Shown: positions 19,227 through 29,185 of the stretch, piece by piece | How positions within the stretch are numbered: position 1 is the stretch's first letter | Layout: every line of letters starts with the position of its first letter | Source: Shewanella ulleungensis | GTDB taxonomy: Bacteria; Pseudomonadota; Gammaproteobacteria; Enterobacterales; Shewanellaceae | Direction: 5' to 3' | NCBI RefSeq assembly: GCF_014648315.1 | Contig: NZ_BMQW01000003.1 | Location: forward strand, 124,001-188,000 | DNA: 64,000 nt | Made by a program: the position numbers and the translations under genes | Notes under the pieces: generated by a model | Database searches by the model: none | Seen by the model: the letters and a program-made list of their open reading frames with translations, nothing else | Told to the model about the DNA's origin: nothing

Positions 19227-21104
19227 ATGTTAGAAAAAATCCGTGAAGGATCACAAGGGGTTGTTGCTAAAACAATTCTTGTGCTTGTGATACTTTCTTT
19301 TGCTTTTGCCGGTGTCAGCAGCTATTTAGGCTCTAACACAGGTGTACCTGCTGCAATCGTTAATGGTGAAGAAGTTAGCGCCAGCGAACTTGAAAATGCA
19401 TTCCAAAATGAACGCTCGCGCATTGAGCAACAGTTGGGTGAAATGTTTAATGCATTAGCCGCTGATGACAACTACATGAATGGCATAAAGCAGGGTGTAT
19501 TAGACCGTTTAGTCGCTGATAAATTGATTGATCAAGCTGCTAATAAATTAGGTTTACGTGTATCTGACGAGCAAATCAAAAAAGCCATTATTGAAGAACC
19601 TGCATTTCAAACTGATGGGAAATTTGATAATGACCGATACCTAGCGGTATTACGTCAACTCGGATATCAAACGACCAGTTTCAGAACCATGATGCGTGTT
19701 GACATGACTCGTCGTCAGCTATTAAATGCACTTGTTGGTAGTGAGTTTGTATTAGACGGTGAAGCTAAACAGCTTGCACAAGTTCAAGGTCAAACACGCG
19801 ATATACGCTATTTAGTGGTTGATTCTACGCCTTTCTTATCGACGGTTTCAGTGTCTGACGAAGAGGCTCAAACCTATTATGATGCTAACGTCATTCAGTT
19901 TATGAGCCCTGAAAAAGTCAGCTTAGAGTATGTTGAACTTAATGCTGCTGATATGGCTCAGAATAGCCAAACTACAGACGAAGAAGTGCAAGCTTATTAC
20001 GATGAGCATCAATCGCAATATCAAACACCTGAAAAACGTTTAGCTGCACATATATTTGTTGCCGCCACTGACGATGAAAGCGCAGATAAAGCAAAAGCAG
20101 ACGCGATTGCCGCTAAGCTTAACAATGGTGAAGATTTTGCTGAAGTGGCTAAAGCAGATTCAGACGATCAATTAAGTGCAGAGCAAGGCGGTCAATTAGA
20201 TTGGTTTGAACAAGGCGTAATGGATCCTGCTTTCGATGAAGCGTTATTTGCCTTACAACAAGGTAAAGTATCACCCGTTGTTAAGAGTGAATTTGGTTAT
20301 CACATCATTAAGTTACTTGATATTCAAGCAAGCCAGGCAACTTCATTTGCTGACGTAAAAGCAAAAATTGTTGCTCAGTTACAAGAAAAGAAAGCCCTTG
20401 ATGTGTTTTATGGCTTACAAAGTAAACTTGCTGATACGAGCTATGAAATTCCAGATACGTTAAGCGAAACTGCCCAAGCTGTTGGCGGAAAAGTACAAAC
20501 TACTGCATTATTTTCTCGTGACAATGTACCTGCACAATTTAATAATCCTGAGTTCATTAAAGCAGCCTTCTCTGATCAAGTGTTAGCCAGCGGTATGAAC
20601 AGTGATGTGATTGAGTTGGCGCCTAACCATGTGGTTGTTATTCGTATGAAGCAACACTCTATGGCTGGCACTATGCCTTTCGCAGATGTTAAAGCTGGAA
20701 TTAGTGATCGCTTAAAACAAGATAAAGCTAATGAAACCGCCCGTGAAAAAGCGGCCGAATTTATGGCTCAGTTAAAAGCAGGTAATGACACCTTAAGCGG
20801 TGCGACATTAACGGCATTGCCTAAGCTAGGTCGTTTTAATCAAGATATTGATCAAGCTATTACTGATAAAGCATTTAAGATTGCAGCACCTGCAGCAAAC
20901 AGTGTCACGATTGATACTGCTGCATTAGCCACAGGCTATGCGGTGATTGTGGTTGATAAAGTAAATGAGGCTGAAGGCATTAATGACAACTTAATTAATA
21001 CTCTTAAGCAACGTTTAGCGCCACAATATAGTGAAGCTGATTACCGTGCGGTAATTGCTACACTTAAAGCAGATGCTGAAATTGAATATCCAGTAGTTGA
21101 ATAA
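19227..21104 (+). CDS. ppiD: Periplasmic folding chaperone PpiD, membrane-anchored
   Basis: A 625-residue SurA/parvulin-like protein (E. coli PpiD 623). An N-terminal membrane helix (about residues 14-34) anchors it with the bulk in the periplasm, where it assists folding of proteins leaving the SecYEG translocon. A SurA-type N-domain (AIVNGEEVSASELENAFQNE) is followed by one parvulin domain at about 266-365 (RLAAHIFVA, DQLSAEQGGQLDWF, FGYHIIKLLDI) and a degenerate second one. It sits alone after hupB, in the E. coli order. Confidence 0.95.
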   Translation: MLEKIREGSQGVVAKTILVLVILSFAFAGVSSYLGSNTGVPAAIVNGEEVSASELENAFQNERSRIEQQLGEMFNALAADDNYMNGIKQGVLDRLVADKLIDQAANKLGLRVSDEQIKKAIIEEPAFQTDGKFDNDRYLAVLRQLGYQTTSFRTMMRVDMTRRQLLNALVGSEFVLDGEAKQLAQVQGQTRDIRYLVVDSTPFLSTVSVSDEEAQTYYDANVIQFMSPEKVSLEYVELNAADMAQNSQTTDEEVQAYYDEHQSQYQTPEKRLAAHIFVAATDDESADKAKADAIAAKLNNGEDFAEVAKADSDDQLSAEQGGQLDWFEQGVMDPAFDEALFALQQGKVSPVVKSEFGYHIIKLLDIQASQATSFADVKAKIVAQLQEKKALDVFYGLQSKLADTSYEIPDTLSETAQAVGGKVQTTALFSRDNVPAQFNNPEFIKAAFSDQVLASGMNSDVIELAPNHVVVIRMKQHSMAGTMPFADVKAGISDRLKQDKANETAREKAAEFMAQLKAGNDTLSGATLTALPKLGRFNQDIDQAITDKAFKIAAPAANSVTIDTAALATGYAVIVVDKVNEAEGINDNLINTLKQRLAPQYSEADYRAVIATLKADAEIEYPVVE

Positions 21105-21174
21105 TTAAATGACAATGAATTGCGTTAATCTCATTATCGTCTATTCGTTTTAGTCAATTAAATTAGTGAAATAG

Positions 21175-21211
21175 AAAAGACCTAGGCATACTGTCTAGGT
21201 CTTTTTTTTTT
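21175..21211 (+). terminator. Intrinsic terminator after ppiD
   Basis: AAAAGACCTAG pairs with CTAGGTCTTTT (11 bp), nine-base loop, then a run of T. Confidence 0.9.
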
Positions 21212-21230
21212 AGGCCATTAAGGAAAACAA

Positions 21231-22136
21231 GTGAGCCATAAACTCGATCAAGCATTTGAAAAAGCACTCGCCTATATCGATTCTAATATTGCAGCGCCAC
21301 TGAATATTGATAACCTCGCAAGGATTGCTGATCTGCCAGCGTGTCATTTTCAACACTTGTTTTACTCGCTATACCGTTTGTCGATAGAAGAATACGTCGA
21401 GTTACTTAAAAGTTTGCAGGCAGCCCATCAATTGGGGTTTGGTGAACAAATTTCACTTGAGACTCTCGCGACAAATTTAGGCTATAACAATGAAACTGAT
21501 TTTGTTGACTCGTTCACCCATAGTATTGGTCAAAGCCCACAGTCATTCAGACAAGCGCCCGATTGGAATAATTTCTTTTCCAAACAACAACCGCTTAAAT
21601 CGTTTGAGTCACCTCAAGATGGAATGCTCACTGCAAATGTTGAGATAGTGTCAATGGATAGCTTAACGCTGGCTAGCGTTACGCACAATGGCCCTGCCAA
21701 GGCAATTCCTAAGACGATCGAGCGTTTTATTCAATGGCGTCAACAGAACGAAGTGGGGCCTAACGTTGGTCGAACATTTAATCTCGTGCACAGTCTGCCA
21801 CAGACGCAGCCATATCATATCGATATTGGCGTCGAGCTTGATGAAGCAACGCAATCTAGGTTGGCGTCTACGGGTTTAACACAAGAGGGTATTGAGACTA
21901 AAATTATTGTTGCAGGTCGTTATGCAAAGCTATCGGTAACAACCGATAAGCAAAATAGCAATATCAATGCGCTGTTGCATGCTGGAGTTGATTACCTTTA
22001 CCGTATTTGGTTAAACGAGCAGTTATATTCATTACGCAATAGCCCATTGATGTTTGAACGCCTTAACGTTGGCCAAGTTGTTGAGCCCGGCACCGAACTG
22101 CAACAATCAGTCGATATCTTCCTTCCTTTGCAATAG
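21231..22136 (+). CDS. AraC family regulator with GyrI-like effector domain
   Basis: A 301-residue protein starting at GTG (AGGAAAA ribosome binding site at 21221). Residues about 8-105 form an AraC-type double helix-turn-helix (LDQAFEKALAYIDSN...NLARIADLP...FQHLF, then LATNLGYNNETDFVDSFTHSIGQSPQSFR). Residues about 130-301 resemble the GyrI/Rob-type small-molecule binding domain, ending with LNVGQVVEPG and VDIFLPL. Such proteins sense drugs or metabolites; the ligand and target here are unknown. Monocistronic. Confidence 0.82.
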   Translation: MSHKLDQAFEKALAYIDSNIAAPLNIDNLARIADLPACHFQHLFYSLYRLSIEEYVELLKSLQAAHQLGFGEQISLETLATNLGYNNETDFVDSFTHSIGQSPQSFRQAPDWNNFFSKQQPLKSFESPQDGMLTANVEIVSMDSLTLASVTHNGPAKAIPKTIERFIQWRQQNEVGPNVGRTFNLVHSLPQTQPYHIDIGVELDEATQSRLASTGLTQEGIETKIIVAGRYAKLSVTTDKQNSNINALLHAGVDYLYRIWLNEQLYSLRNSPLMFERLNVGQVVEPGTELQQSVDIFLPLQ

Positions 22137-22198
22137 CTTTTGTTTTTTTAATCAATGAGCCGTCATTGATGATTGGCGGCTATTTAGGGACGAATTCT

Positions 22199-23443
22199 TT
22201 ATTGATTGATCATGCGCATTAACTCGGCACAAATCCACACCATGTAATTGGCCCAAGCATAGCCAAATACCGATAACATCACCGCAACGGGAGCTAAGTG
22301 GCGGTTAAACGCCATAGCCACAATTGGCGATGATGCCGCGCCGCCAATGCAACATTGGCTGCTAATGGCCATATACGCTAATGGCGCTTTTATGATTAAT
22401 CCTGCAATCAAAATCAGTAATGCGTGAAAGCCAAGCCAGACAAAGCCAATGGCAAAATAAATTGGAAAGTCATTAATCATGGTTAAGTCCATTTTTAATC
22501 CCATCGTAGCGATTAACAAGTACAGTAAAGCTGTCGAGATTTTCGAGGCTCCCTGGCGTTCTAGTCGGCGTACTTTGGTGTATGACAACGCAATACTGAC
22601 ACTGGTGACAATGATAACAATCCAAAAAAAGTGCGATGTGAAACTTAGCTTTTCTGATTGAGGATAGTGCTGACTAAAAAATGGCACTAATAGATCTGCC
22701 CCCAGGTGTGCAAAGCCTGTGACCCCAAATGCCACTGCGAAAATAGCCATATAGCTGGACAGACTAGGTAATGGTAACTTAATTTTAGACTGTGTTTTGT
22801 CTCGTAAATTAATGCTCTCAACCAGTGTGTTTATGCCATTATTGTCGGCTTTGAGTTTGCTATCAATGGCATTAGCGTGATTGGCACAAAAGAGTAAAAA
22901 TGACATCCAAAGCGCTGAAAACACCACGTTCACAGAAATCATGATGGCAAACATATTGTCATCAACAGCGTAGACTTCTTTCATGGCCAGTTGATTAGCT
23001 GTACCGCCTATCCAATTACCCGCAAGGGTTGCCATGCCTCGCCAAGCCGCAGCGCTTCCCTCCCAGTTAATTAGTTCTGGTGACAAGAGTGAGAAAATAT
23101 AGAGTGATAAAGGTCCTCCTAGAATAATGCCGATACTGCCAACTAAAAACAGCACTATTATCTTCGGTCCAAGCATTAGCATAGACTTAATGTCCACGCT
23201 AATAATTAGCAATGTGAGACAAGATGGCATGATATAGCGTGAGGCAACATGGTTTAATTGGCTTTGAGTGGTATCGATAATATCAAATGTGTTAAACAAT
23301 GAGGGCGCGATATAGCACACCACCATAACAGGCATAAAATGGTAGAACTTTTTCCAAAATGGATGAGGGTGTTCACTGGTATAAAAAATGAGTCCCAGTG
23401 TGGCAGCCAATAAACCAAGAATGACAGGGTCTTGATTTATCAT
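22199..23443 (-). CDS. DUF819 family inner-membrane permease-like protein
   Basis: A 414-residue polytopic membrane protein of the DUF819 (YjcL-like) family, with about ten to twelve hydrophobic segments and the conserved GSAAAWRGMATLAGNWIGGTANQLAMKEV region (residues roughly 130-158) and a CCIGGAASSPIVAMAF segment near the C-terminus. The internal similarity of the two halves suggests a carrier fold. It overlaps the upstream LysR gene by four bases and sits in the ifc locus, so it may carry the substrate or product of the flavocytochrome; this is inference. I recall such a gene in the published ifc region but not its name with certainty. Confidence 0.8.
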   Translation of the reverse strand: MINQDPVILGLLAATLGLIFYTSEHPHPFWKKFYHFMPVMVVCYIAPSLFNTFDIIDTTQSQLNHVASRYIMPSCLTLLIISVDIKSMLMLGPKIIVLFLVGSIGIILGGPLSLYIFSLLSPELINWEGSAAAWRGMATLAGNWIGGTANQLAMKEVYAVDDNMFAIMISVNVVFSALWMSFLLFCANHANAIDSKLKADNNGINTLVESINLRDKTQSKIKLPLPSLSSYMAIFAVAFGVTGFAHLGADLLVPFFSQHYPQSEKLSFTSHFFWIVIIVTSVSIALSYTKVRRLERQGASKISTALLYLLIATMGLKMDLTMINDFPIYFAIGFVWLGFHALLILIAGLIIKAPLAYMAISSQCCIGGAASSPIVAMAFNRHLAPVAVMLSVFGYAWANYMVWICAELMRMINQ

Positions 23444-24333
23444 TGAACAGTTTTTGGTAAGCTAAAGTCTAAAAACTCACGTGTAAGGCGCGTTAGTGGT
23501 TCATCATTACGATAAATTGCCCAGTAATGGCGTGAGTAATCCCAATGGTTTAATTCAAGTTCAACTAACTCACCGCGAACAATCTCTTCCTCAACCGCTA
23601 AAAGTGGCAGAACACTGACGCCAAAACCTGTACCCAAGGCTCGTTTTATTGCTCCCATCGTGTTCATTGATAACTCTTGAAAGATGGTAATGTTGGCGCT
23701 TTTGAGTAATTGAGTATTTCTAAATCGAGAAACCGAAATGGTCTCATCCATCACCCAAAGTTGCTGGGACAATAATTCACTGGTAATGACTTCTGTAACG
23801 AGCGGGTTATCACATCCTGTGACAATACATAGCCTGTCTTTAAGCCAAGGTTCATGAGATAGGTTTTTAAGCCCAGGTTTTGCGTCCACAAAGCCTAAAT
23901 CTAATTCTTTTTCAGCAACCATTTGCTCAATACAAAGGCTATTATTTATGACTAATTTAATATCAACGGAAGGGTGCTGCATTTTAAATAAAGGGATTTT
24001 TCGAGACAATACGTAATTGCCTGCAGTTTTGCTGCAACCGACTTTAATGCTGCCTCTAATATTATTGCCTTGAGCAAATACATGCTCTAACTCCATGCTT
24101 TTTGACAGCATTTCATTGGCGTAAGGTAGTATAACTGCACCATTGTCATTAATGGTCAGTCCCGTACTGCTTCGTTCAAATAAACGACTACCTAGTGAAT
24201 CTTCTAAGTCTCTTAATGCCATGCTAACGGCTGGAACTGACATGTGCAGTTCTTTGGCTGCTTTAGAAATTTGCCCACAGTGATGTATGGCTTTAAAAAT
24301 AGATAATTGTTTTAATGTGATTCGCATAAGCAT
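23440..24333 (-). CDS. ifcR: LysR family transcriptional regulator (probable IfcR)
   Basis: A 297-residue LysR regulator. The N-terminal winged helix-turn-helix covers about residues 3-62 (LKQLSIFKAIHHCGQISKAAKELHMSVPAVSMALRDLE), followed by the two-lobed effector domain. It precedes and overlaps the DUF819 gene by four bases; both face away from ifcA. By position it matches the LysR gene reported beside ifcA in Shewanella frigidimarina, hence the symbol. It probably controls the porin and flavocytochrome genes from the 270-bp region between them. Ligand unknown. Confidence 0.8.
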   Translation of the reverse strand: MLMRITLKQLSIFKAIHHCGQISKAAKELHMSVPAVSMALRDLEDSLGSRLFERSSTGLTINDNGAVILPYANEMLSKSMELEHVFAQGNNIRGSIKVGCSKTAGNYVLSRKIPLFKMQHPSVDIKLVINNSLCIEQMVAEKELDLGFVDAKPGLKNLSHEPWLKDRLCIVTGCDNPLVTEVITSELLSQQLWVMDETISVSRFRNTQLLKSANITIFQELSMNTMGAIKRALGTGFGVSVLPLLAVEEEIVRGELVELELNHWDYSRHYWAIYRNDEPLTRLTREFLDFSLPKTVQ

Positions 24334-24525
24334 ATCGGTAAAGGTTGTTAGATGAATTATACCTTGCCTTAGCGAATGCCTGCGTACAAGGGACTATCAA
24401 AATGTTAAAAATGTTAACAAGAGCAAAGTTCTTAATATTTAGTGATAAAGCCAAGTTAGCTGAAACGACAATCTAACTTGGCTTGGATGATTTGCAAATG
24501 AATGATCTCTAAAAGCGAGCTCAGG

Positions 24526-25581
24526 TTAAAAGTTAAATCGTACCCCAACGCTGGCAATGTTATCGTCTACTAGATCGATTACCGTGCCTGAATTCGCGAT
24601 TTGATATTCACCATCATACATCGCATAGTGCGCTTGCAGCATGGTTGATTTTGATAATTGATATCTAGCACCAAATATCAACGAGGTCACTTCAACATCG
24701 GTTGCTTGGTTGAAATCAGCGCTCGATGCAACTGCTGAGTTATACTTGATGAACTTACCAAAACCGGCTTCGTCTTGACCGTATTCAACTTTTAAATCAA
24801 TACCATTTAAATCGTAAGTCACCGTGAAAAAGTATGAGTTACCTTCTTTTTGGTCGAATGTTTGGCTTTCGGTGTTTTGGAATAATCCGCCTACTTTAAA
24901 GTCACCTAATTTAACCTGTCCAACAGCACGATAAGCATCAACCCCTCCAATCGTGTTATAAGCTCCCGCGACATAGTAATGGGTGCTTTTCAATTTTTTA
25001 TCACCAGCCACAACACTTAATGCATATTGCGTTTCATCGCTGTCTTCGAAGTTATCATCAACGAGGTACGTTCCATTTACTGTAAATAAACCTGCAATGG
25101 TAGGAGAGTAATATGTAATACCATCCGCTTTTCTGTCTTGACCGGCAATCATGCGGTTATAAGCTGCGTTGGTTAAATCAAATGCTTCGACATCACCTTT
25201 AGATGATTTCATCACAGTATCATTGCGGCCAATTAATACAGTACCGGCATTGGATGCTACACCTAAGTAGGTACTTCTTGCGCTGAATACCTCTTCGTCA
25301 CCCTCATTTGTCGCGCTATTTACCTGTACTTCCATTTGGTAAACCAGTTGCAAGTCATCATTGATTTTTTCACTGCCTTTTACACCCACACGACTCAAGT
25401 TGTTTTCAAGTACGGTGCCTTCTTTTCTATTTTGGGTGGTGAATCCGTGATCTGAATTCGTCATCGATATATCTAAACGACCATAAGCGGTAGGTGAGTC
25501 GGCCAATGTGTTGGCAGACATTAATGATAAGGCAGATAGTAACGCCATAGAAAGTAAGCTTTTATTTGTGTTCATAGTCAT
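24526..25581 (-). CDS. ifcO: Outer-membrane porin (probable IfcO)
   Basis: A 351-residue Gram-negative porin of the OmpC/OmpU type. A signal peptide ends at NTLA|DSPTAYGRLDIS near residue 28; beta-strands run to the C-terminal VASVGVRFNF with the terminal Phe needed for outer-membrane insertion. It has the porin segments GRLDISMTN and GTVLIGRNDT. Two candidate ATGs (25581 and 25575) differ by two residues. It is divergent from ifcA across 269 bases, matching the ifcO-ifcA arrangement I recall from S. frigidimarina. It may admit the substrate of the flavocytochrome. Confidence 0.85.
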   Translation of the reverse strand: MTMNTNKSLLSMALLSALSLMSANTLADSPTAYGRLDISMTNSDHGFTTQNRKEGTVLENNLSRVGVKGSEKINDDLQLVYQMEVQVNSATNEGDEEVFSARSTYLGVASNAGTVLIGRNDTVMKSSKGDVEAFDLTNAAYNRMIAGQDRKADGITYYSPTIAGLFTVNGTYLVDDNFEDSDETQYALSVVAGDKKLKSTHYYVAGAYNTIGGVDAYRAVGQVKLGDFKVGGLFQNTESQTFDQKEGNSYFFTVTYDLNGIDLKVEYGQDEAGFGKFIKYNSAVASSADFNQATDVEVTSLIFGARYQLSKSTMLQAHYAMYDGEYQIANSGTVIDLVDDNIASVGVRFNF

Positions 25582-25850
25582 CTCTTCTCATTAGTTAATG
25601 TTATTTGTATGAGTTGGCTTTCGCATCGAGTTGAAAGCATGGGTGAATGCTAAAGATTTACGAATAGGTGAACATGAACGTGGGTCACAGCCCGTTAGAT
25701 TACTGAGCATTTTAAGAAAGTCTGAACAGGGTTTCACAAAAACTTAACCAAAGACCAAATATGACATGTGTCTAAGTTTCGATATCTCTTTATGAGTAAT
25801 CTTGCCGTCAACAAAGCAAGTCAATAACCAATAAGAAAAGGAAATGAACA

Positions 25851-27620
25851 ATGAAACTAAAATACTTAGTCTCAGCGATGGCAGTGATGATGCTATCTTC
25901 TGGTACAGCGGTAGCCAAGACGAATGACCTGGCGTCTTTTCACGCCGAAATGGACAGCTGCCAGTCTTGTCATACCAAACCAATTAACGTAAGCGACAGT
26001 GAAACTCATGAAAATGCGCAATGTAAATCATGTCATGGAGATTACGCAGAACTGGCTAACGACAAGCTACAGTTTGATCCACACAATTCACACTTAGGTG
26101 ATATTAACTGTACTAGTTGCCACAAAGGCCATGAAGAACCTAAATTCTACTGTAATGAATGTCATTCATTTGATAACAAACCAATGCCTTTTGCTGATGC
26201 TAAAAAGAAACAACCTTGGGATACAGGTTGGGATCAGGACAAAATTCAAAAAGCGATTGCTGCTGGCCCACGTGAATCAACAGGCGTACTCGTAGTGGGT
26301 GCCGGTAGTGCAGGTTTTAACGCATCACTTACAGCTAAAAAAGCTGGCGCTGATGTTATTTTGGTAGAGAAAGCGCCCTTTAGTGGTGGTAACTCTATGA
26401 TTTCAGCTGGTGGCATAAATGCTGTAGGTACTAAACAGCAAAAAGATCATGGTGTAGATGACAGCGTTGAATGGTTTATCGAAGATGCGATGAAAGGCGG
26501 TCGTCAACATAATGATAAAAAACTCGTGACTATTCTTGCCGAAAAATCTGCTGAAGGCGTGGAATGGTTAGAGTCTTTAGGTGCTAACTTAGACGATCTA
26601 AAACGTTCTGGTGGTGCTCGAGTTGACCGTACTCATCGTCCACATGGCGGCAAAAGTTCTGGTCCTGAAATTATTGATACCTTACGAGCAGCAACTAAAG
26701 CTCAAGGCATTGATACTCGCTTAAATTCACGCGTTGTTAAGTTAGTGGTTAATGATGATCACACTGTTGTCGGTGCGGTTGTACACGGCAAGCACACTGG
26801 ATATTACATGATTAGTGCTAAATCAGTGGTGTTAGCAACTGGTGGTTACGGTATGAATAAAGAAATGATTGCTTATTACCGTCCAACAATGAAAGACATG
26901 ACCAGTTCTAACAATATTACCGCAACAGGTGATGGTGTGTTACTGGCAAAAGAAATCGGTGCCAGCATGACCGATATCGATTGGGTTCAAGCGCATCCAA
27001 CCGTTGGTAAAGATAGCCGTATTCTGATTTCAGAGACTGTGCGTGGTGTCGGTGCTGTTATGGTAAACAAAGATGGTAATCGCTTTATTAGTGAGTTAAC
27101 TACCCGTGACAAAGCTTCAGATGCCATTTTAAAACAACCTGAACAGTTTGCTTGGCTTATTTTTGATAACCAGTTATACGCAAAAGCCAAAATGGTCCGT
27201 GGTTATGATCACCTAAACATGCTTTATAAGGGTGATAGCATTGAAAAATTAGCTGAAAAAACCGGAATGAAAGCAGCCGATTTAGCTAAAACAGTCAGTG
27301 ATTACAATGGTTATGTCGCTTCAGGTAAAGACACTGCGTTTGGTCGTGATGATATGCCACTAAACATGACACAAAGCCCTTACTATGCCGTTAAAGTCGC
27401 GCCTGGTATTCACCACACTATGGGTGGTGTCGCGGTAAATACAACCGCATCAGTTCTTGATCTTCAAAGTAAGCCTATTGTTGGTCTATTTGCTGCTGGT
27501 GAAGTGACTGGTGGGGTGCATGGTTATAACCGCTTAGGTGGTAACGCAATAGCCGATACTGTAGTCTTTGGTCGAATTGCAGGAGAAAATGCCGCTAAAT
27601 ATGCGCTAGATAACAAATAG
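25851..27620 (+). CDS. ifcA: Periplasmic tetraheme flavocytochrome c3 (Ifc3-type fumarate reductase)
   Basis: A 589-residue periplasmic protein. A signal peptide ends at AVA|K (residue 22). Four CXXCH hemes start at C37, C58, C87 and C101. Residues about 145-589 form the FAD domain (VVGAGSAGFNASL, SGGNSMISAGG). Catalytic residues known in flavocytochrome c fumarate reductases are present: H382 in QAHP, E395, R398, R419 in TTRDK, H521 in HHTMGG and R561 in YNRLGG. Family members pass electrons from CymA to fumarate or other unsaturated acids. It closely resembles S. frigidimarina Ifc3, made on Fe(III). Two pocket methionines of Fcc3 are replaced here (S253, L392), so the in vivo substrate may not be fumarate. 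Confidence 0.95.
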   Translation: MKLKYLVSAMAVMMLSSGTAVAKTNDLASFHAEMDSCQSCHTKPINVSDSETHENAQCKSCHGDYAELANDKLQFDPHNSHLGDINCTSCHKGHEEPKFYCNECHSFDNKPMPFADAKKKQPWDTGWDQDKIQKAIAAGPRESTGVLVVGAGSAGFNASLTAKKAGADVILVEKAPFSGGNSMISAGGINAVGTKQQKDHGVDDSVEWFIEDAMKGGRQHNDKKLVTILAEKSAEGVEWLESLGANLDDLKRSGGARVDRTHRPHGGKSSGPEIIDTLRAATKAQGIDTRLNSRVVKLVVNDDHTVVGAVVHGKHTGYYMISAKSVVLATGGYGMNKEMIAYYRPTMKDMTSSNNITATGDGVLLAKEIGASMTDIDWVQAHPTVGKDSRILISETVRGVGAVMVNKDGNRFISELTTRDKASDAILKQPEQFAWLIFDNQLYAKAKMVRGYDHLNMLYKGDSIEKLAEKTGMKAADLAKTVSDYNGYVASGKDTAFGRDDMPLNMTQSPYYAVKVAPGIHHTMGGVAVNTTASVLDLQSKPIVGLFAAGEVTGGVHGYNRLGGNAIADTVVFGRIAGENAAKYALDNK

Positions 27621-27655
27621 ATTTACTTCATCTTATTACCCCCTTGCGTTACTTT

Positions 27656-27686
27656 GGGTTAAGCCATCTGGCTTAACCCTTTTTTA
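27656..27686 (+). terminator. Intrinsic terminator after ifcA
   Basis: GGGTTAAGCC pairs with GGCTTAACCC around ATCT, followed by six T. Confidence 0.9.
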
Positions 27687-27814
27687 TGTCTAATATGGAA
27701 TGAATATAAACCTTTGGTGTAGCGACTCGCATCATTGTTTGTTGATCTTGACGATGGGCAGAATATACAAAGCAGGGAATGGTATTAACGTGAGTTTAAT
27801 GGTTCTTTTAAATA

Positions 27815-27847
27815 CAAAAAAGCCGCAATGCGTGCATTGCGGCTTTT
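27815..27847 (-). terminator. Intrinsic terminator of fabV
   Basis: GCCGCAATGC pairs with GCATTGCGGC; A and T runs flank it, so it ends fabV on the minus strand and could also stop read-through from ifcA. Confidence 0.85.
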
Positions 27848-27877
27848 GGCTAATGAGATGCTAATTCTAATTGAACG

Positions 27878-29080
27878 TTACAGTTCAATAACCTCAAATG
27901 TCACGTTAGGATCGACATCCGCTTCGTAATCGATACCCTCAATGCCAAAGCCGAATAGTTTTAAAAACTCTTCTTTGTATTCATTGTAGTCAGTTAACTC
28001 GCTAAGGTTCTCAGTAGTCACTTGTGGCCATAAATCGCGGCAGTGTTGCTGAATATCTTCACGCAATTCCCAATCGTCTAAACGCAGACGGTTTTCACTG
28101 TCAACGACAGGAGCTTGACCATCTTCACGGTATAAACGTTCTGTAAACAAACGGTAAATTTGCTCCATACACCCTTCGTGAAGGCCTTCTTGACGCATCT
28201 TCTTGAACACCATAGCAATATATAGTGGCATTACAGGAATTGCTGAACTGGCTTGAGTCACAACACTTTTCAATACCGCTACGTTGGCTGAACCACCAGT
28301 GGTTGCGAGTTGGGTGTTAAGTGCGTGTGCTGCGCGGTCTAAATCCATCTTGGCTTGTCCAAGTGCACCATGCCAGTAAATTGGCCAGGTTAATTCGGTA
28401 CCAATGTAACTGTAAGCCACTGTTTTACAACCATCAGCTAATACGCCAGCATCGCTAAGCGCACTCATCCATATTTCCCAGTCTTGGCCACCCATAACAG
28501 TAATTGTGTCGGCAATCTCTTGCTCTGTTGCAGGCTCTACTGAGGTTTCAATAATGGTATTTTTATTGGTGTCTACAGCGGTAGCTGAGTAGGTTTGACC
28601 AATAGGTTTAAGTGATGAGCGGATCACTTCACCAGTGTCTGGAAGTTTGCGAACAGGTGATGCTAATGAATATACCACCATGTCGATTTGACCTAAATCT
28701 TGTTTGATCAAGTCAATAACTTGTTGTTTGGCTGCATGGCTAAAGGCGTCGCAATTGATACTTTTAGAATATAAGCCTTCAGCTTTAGCAAATTTGTCGA
28801 ATGCCGCTGTATTGTACCAGCCAGCTGTCCCAGGTTTGGTTTCAGAGCTTGGTTTTTCAAAAAACACCCCAATAGTTGCCGCGTCGCTACCAAATGCTGA
28901 GGCAATACGAGAAGACAAGCCATAACCACTTGAAGAGCCCACAACAAGGACTTTTTTAGGGCCGTTAGCAATTTTGCCTTTGGCTTTGGTTAGCTCGATT
29001 TGCTCTTTTACATTGGCTTCACAGCCAACTGGGTGAGTTGTTGTACAAATAAAGCCACGGATCTTAGGTTTAATAATCAT
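27878..29080 (-). CDS. fabV: trans-2-enoyl-ACP reductase FabV (NADH)
   Basis: A 400-residue short-chain-dehydrogenase-like enzyme that carries out the last reduction in each fatty acid elongation cycle. NADH binds at [15 protein letters not shown] (residues 47-61), and the catalytic Y-x8-K pair is Y235 and K244, the numbers known for FabV. The C-terminus is the family's extra domain with a small FAD/oxidoreductase C-terminal type segment. The ATG at 29080 begins the conserved [12 protein letters not shown]; twenty codons upstream are unconserved. It follows the sap operon on the same strand. FabV enzymes are generally poorly inhibited by triclosan. Confidence 0.95.
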   Translation of the reverse strand: MIIKPKIRGFICTTTHPVGCEANVKEQIELTKAKGKIANGPKKVLVVGSSSGYGLSSRIASAFGSDAATIGVFFEKPSSETKPGTAGWYNTAAFDKFAKAEGLYSKSINCDAFSHAAKQQVIDLIKQDLGQIDMVVYSLASPVRKLPDTGEVIRSSLKPIGQTYSATAVDTNKNTIIETSVEPATEQEIADTITVMGGQDWEIWMSALSDAGVLADGCKTVAYSYIGTELTWPIYWHGALGQAKMDLDRAAHALNTQLATTGGSANVAVLKSVVTQASSAIPVMPLYIAMVFKKMRQEGLHEGCMEQIYRLFTERLYREDGQAPVVDSENRLRLDDWELREDIQQHCRDLWPQVTTENLSELTDYNEYKEEFLKLFGFGIEGIDYEADVDPNVTFEVIEL

Positions 29081-29185
29081 ATTTAGGTTTCTTCCTTTAA
29101 CATTGGCTCTAGGATAATTAGTTCGACGCGTAAATGGCACTGATTTTTGCTAAAAAGCCTGTAAATGTACAGTGGTTGGAGCAGT

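Noticed and set aside
21231..22136. A Rob/SoxS-like MarA paralogue call for the AraC gene
   Set aside because: The N-terminal helix-turn-helix is AraC-like, but the specific MarA/SoxS/Rob residues cannot be matched from memory; only the general AraC plus GyrI-like call is kept.
25744..25983. A minus-strand 79-residue open frame across the start of ifcA
   Set aside because: It lies mostly antisense to the ifcA signal and first heme region, has no family resemblance, and is best read as a shadow.
29157..29175. A CTGTA-AATG-TACAG hairpin as the sap operon terminator
   Set aside because: The stem has only five base pairs; it may help end sapF, but it is too weak to list.
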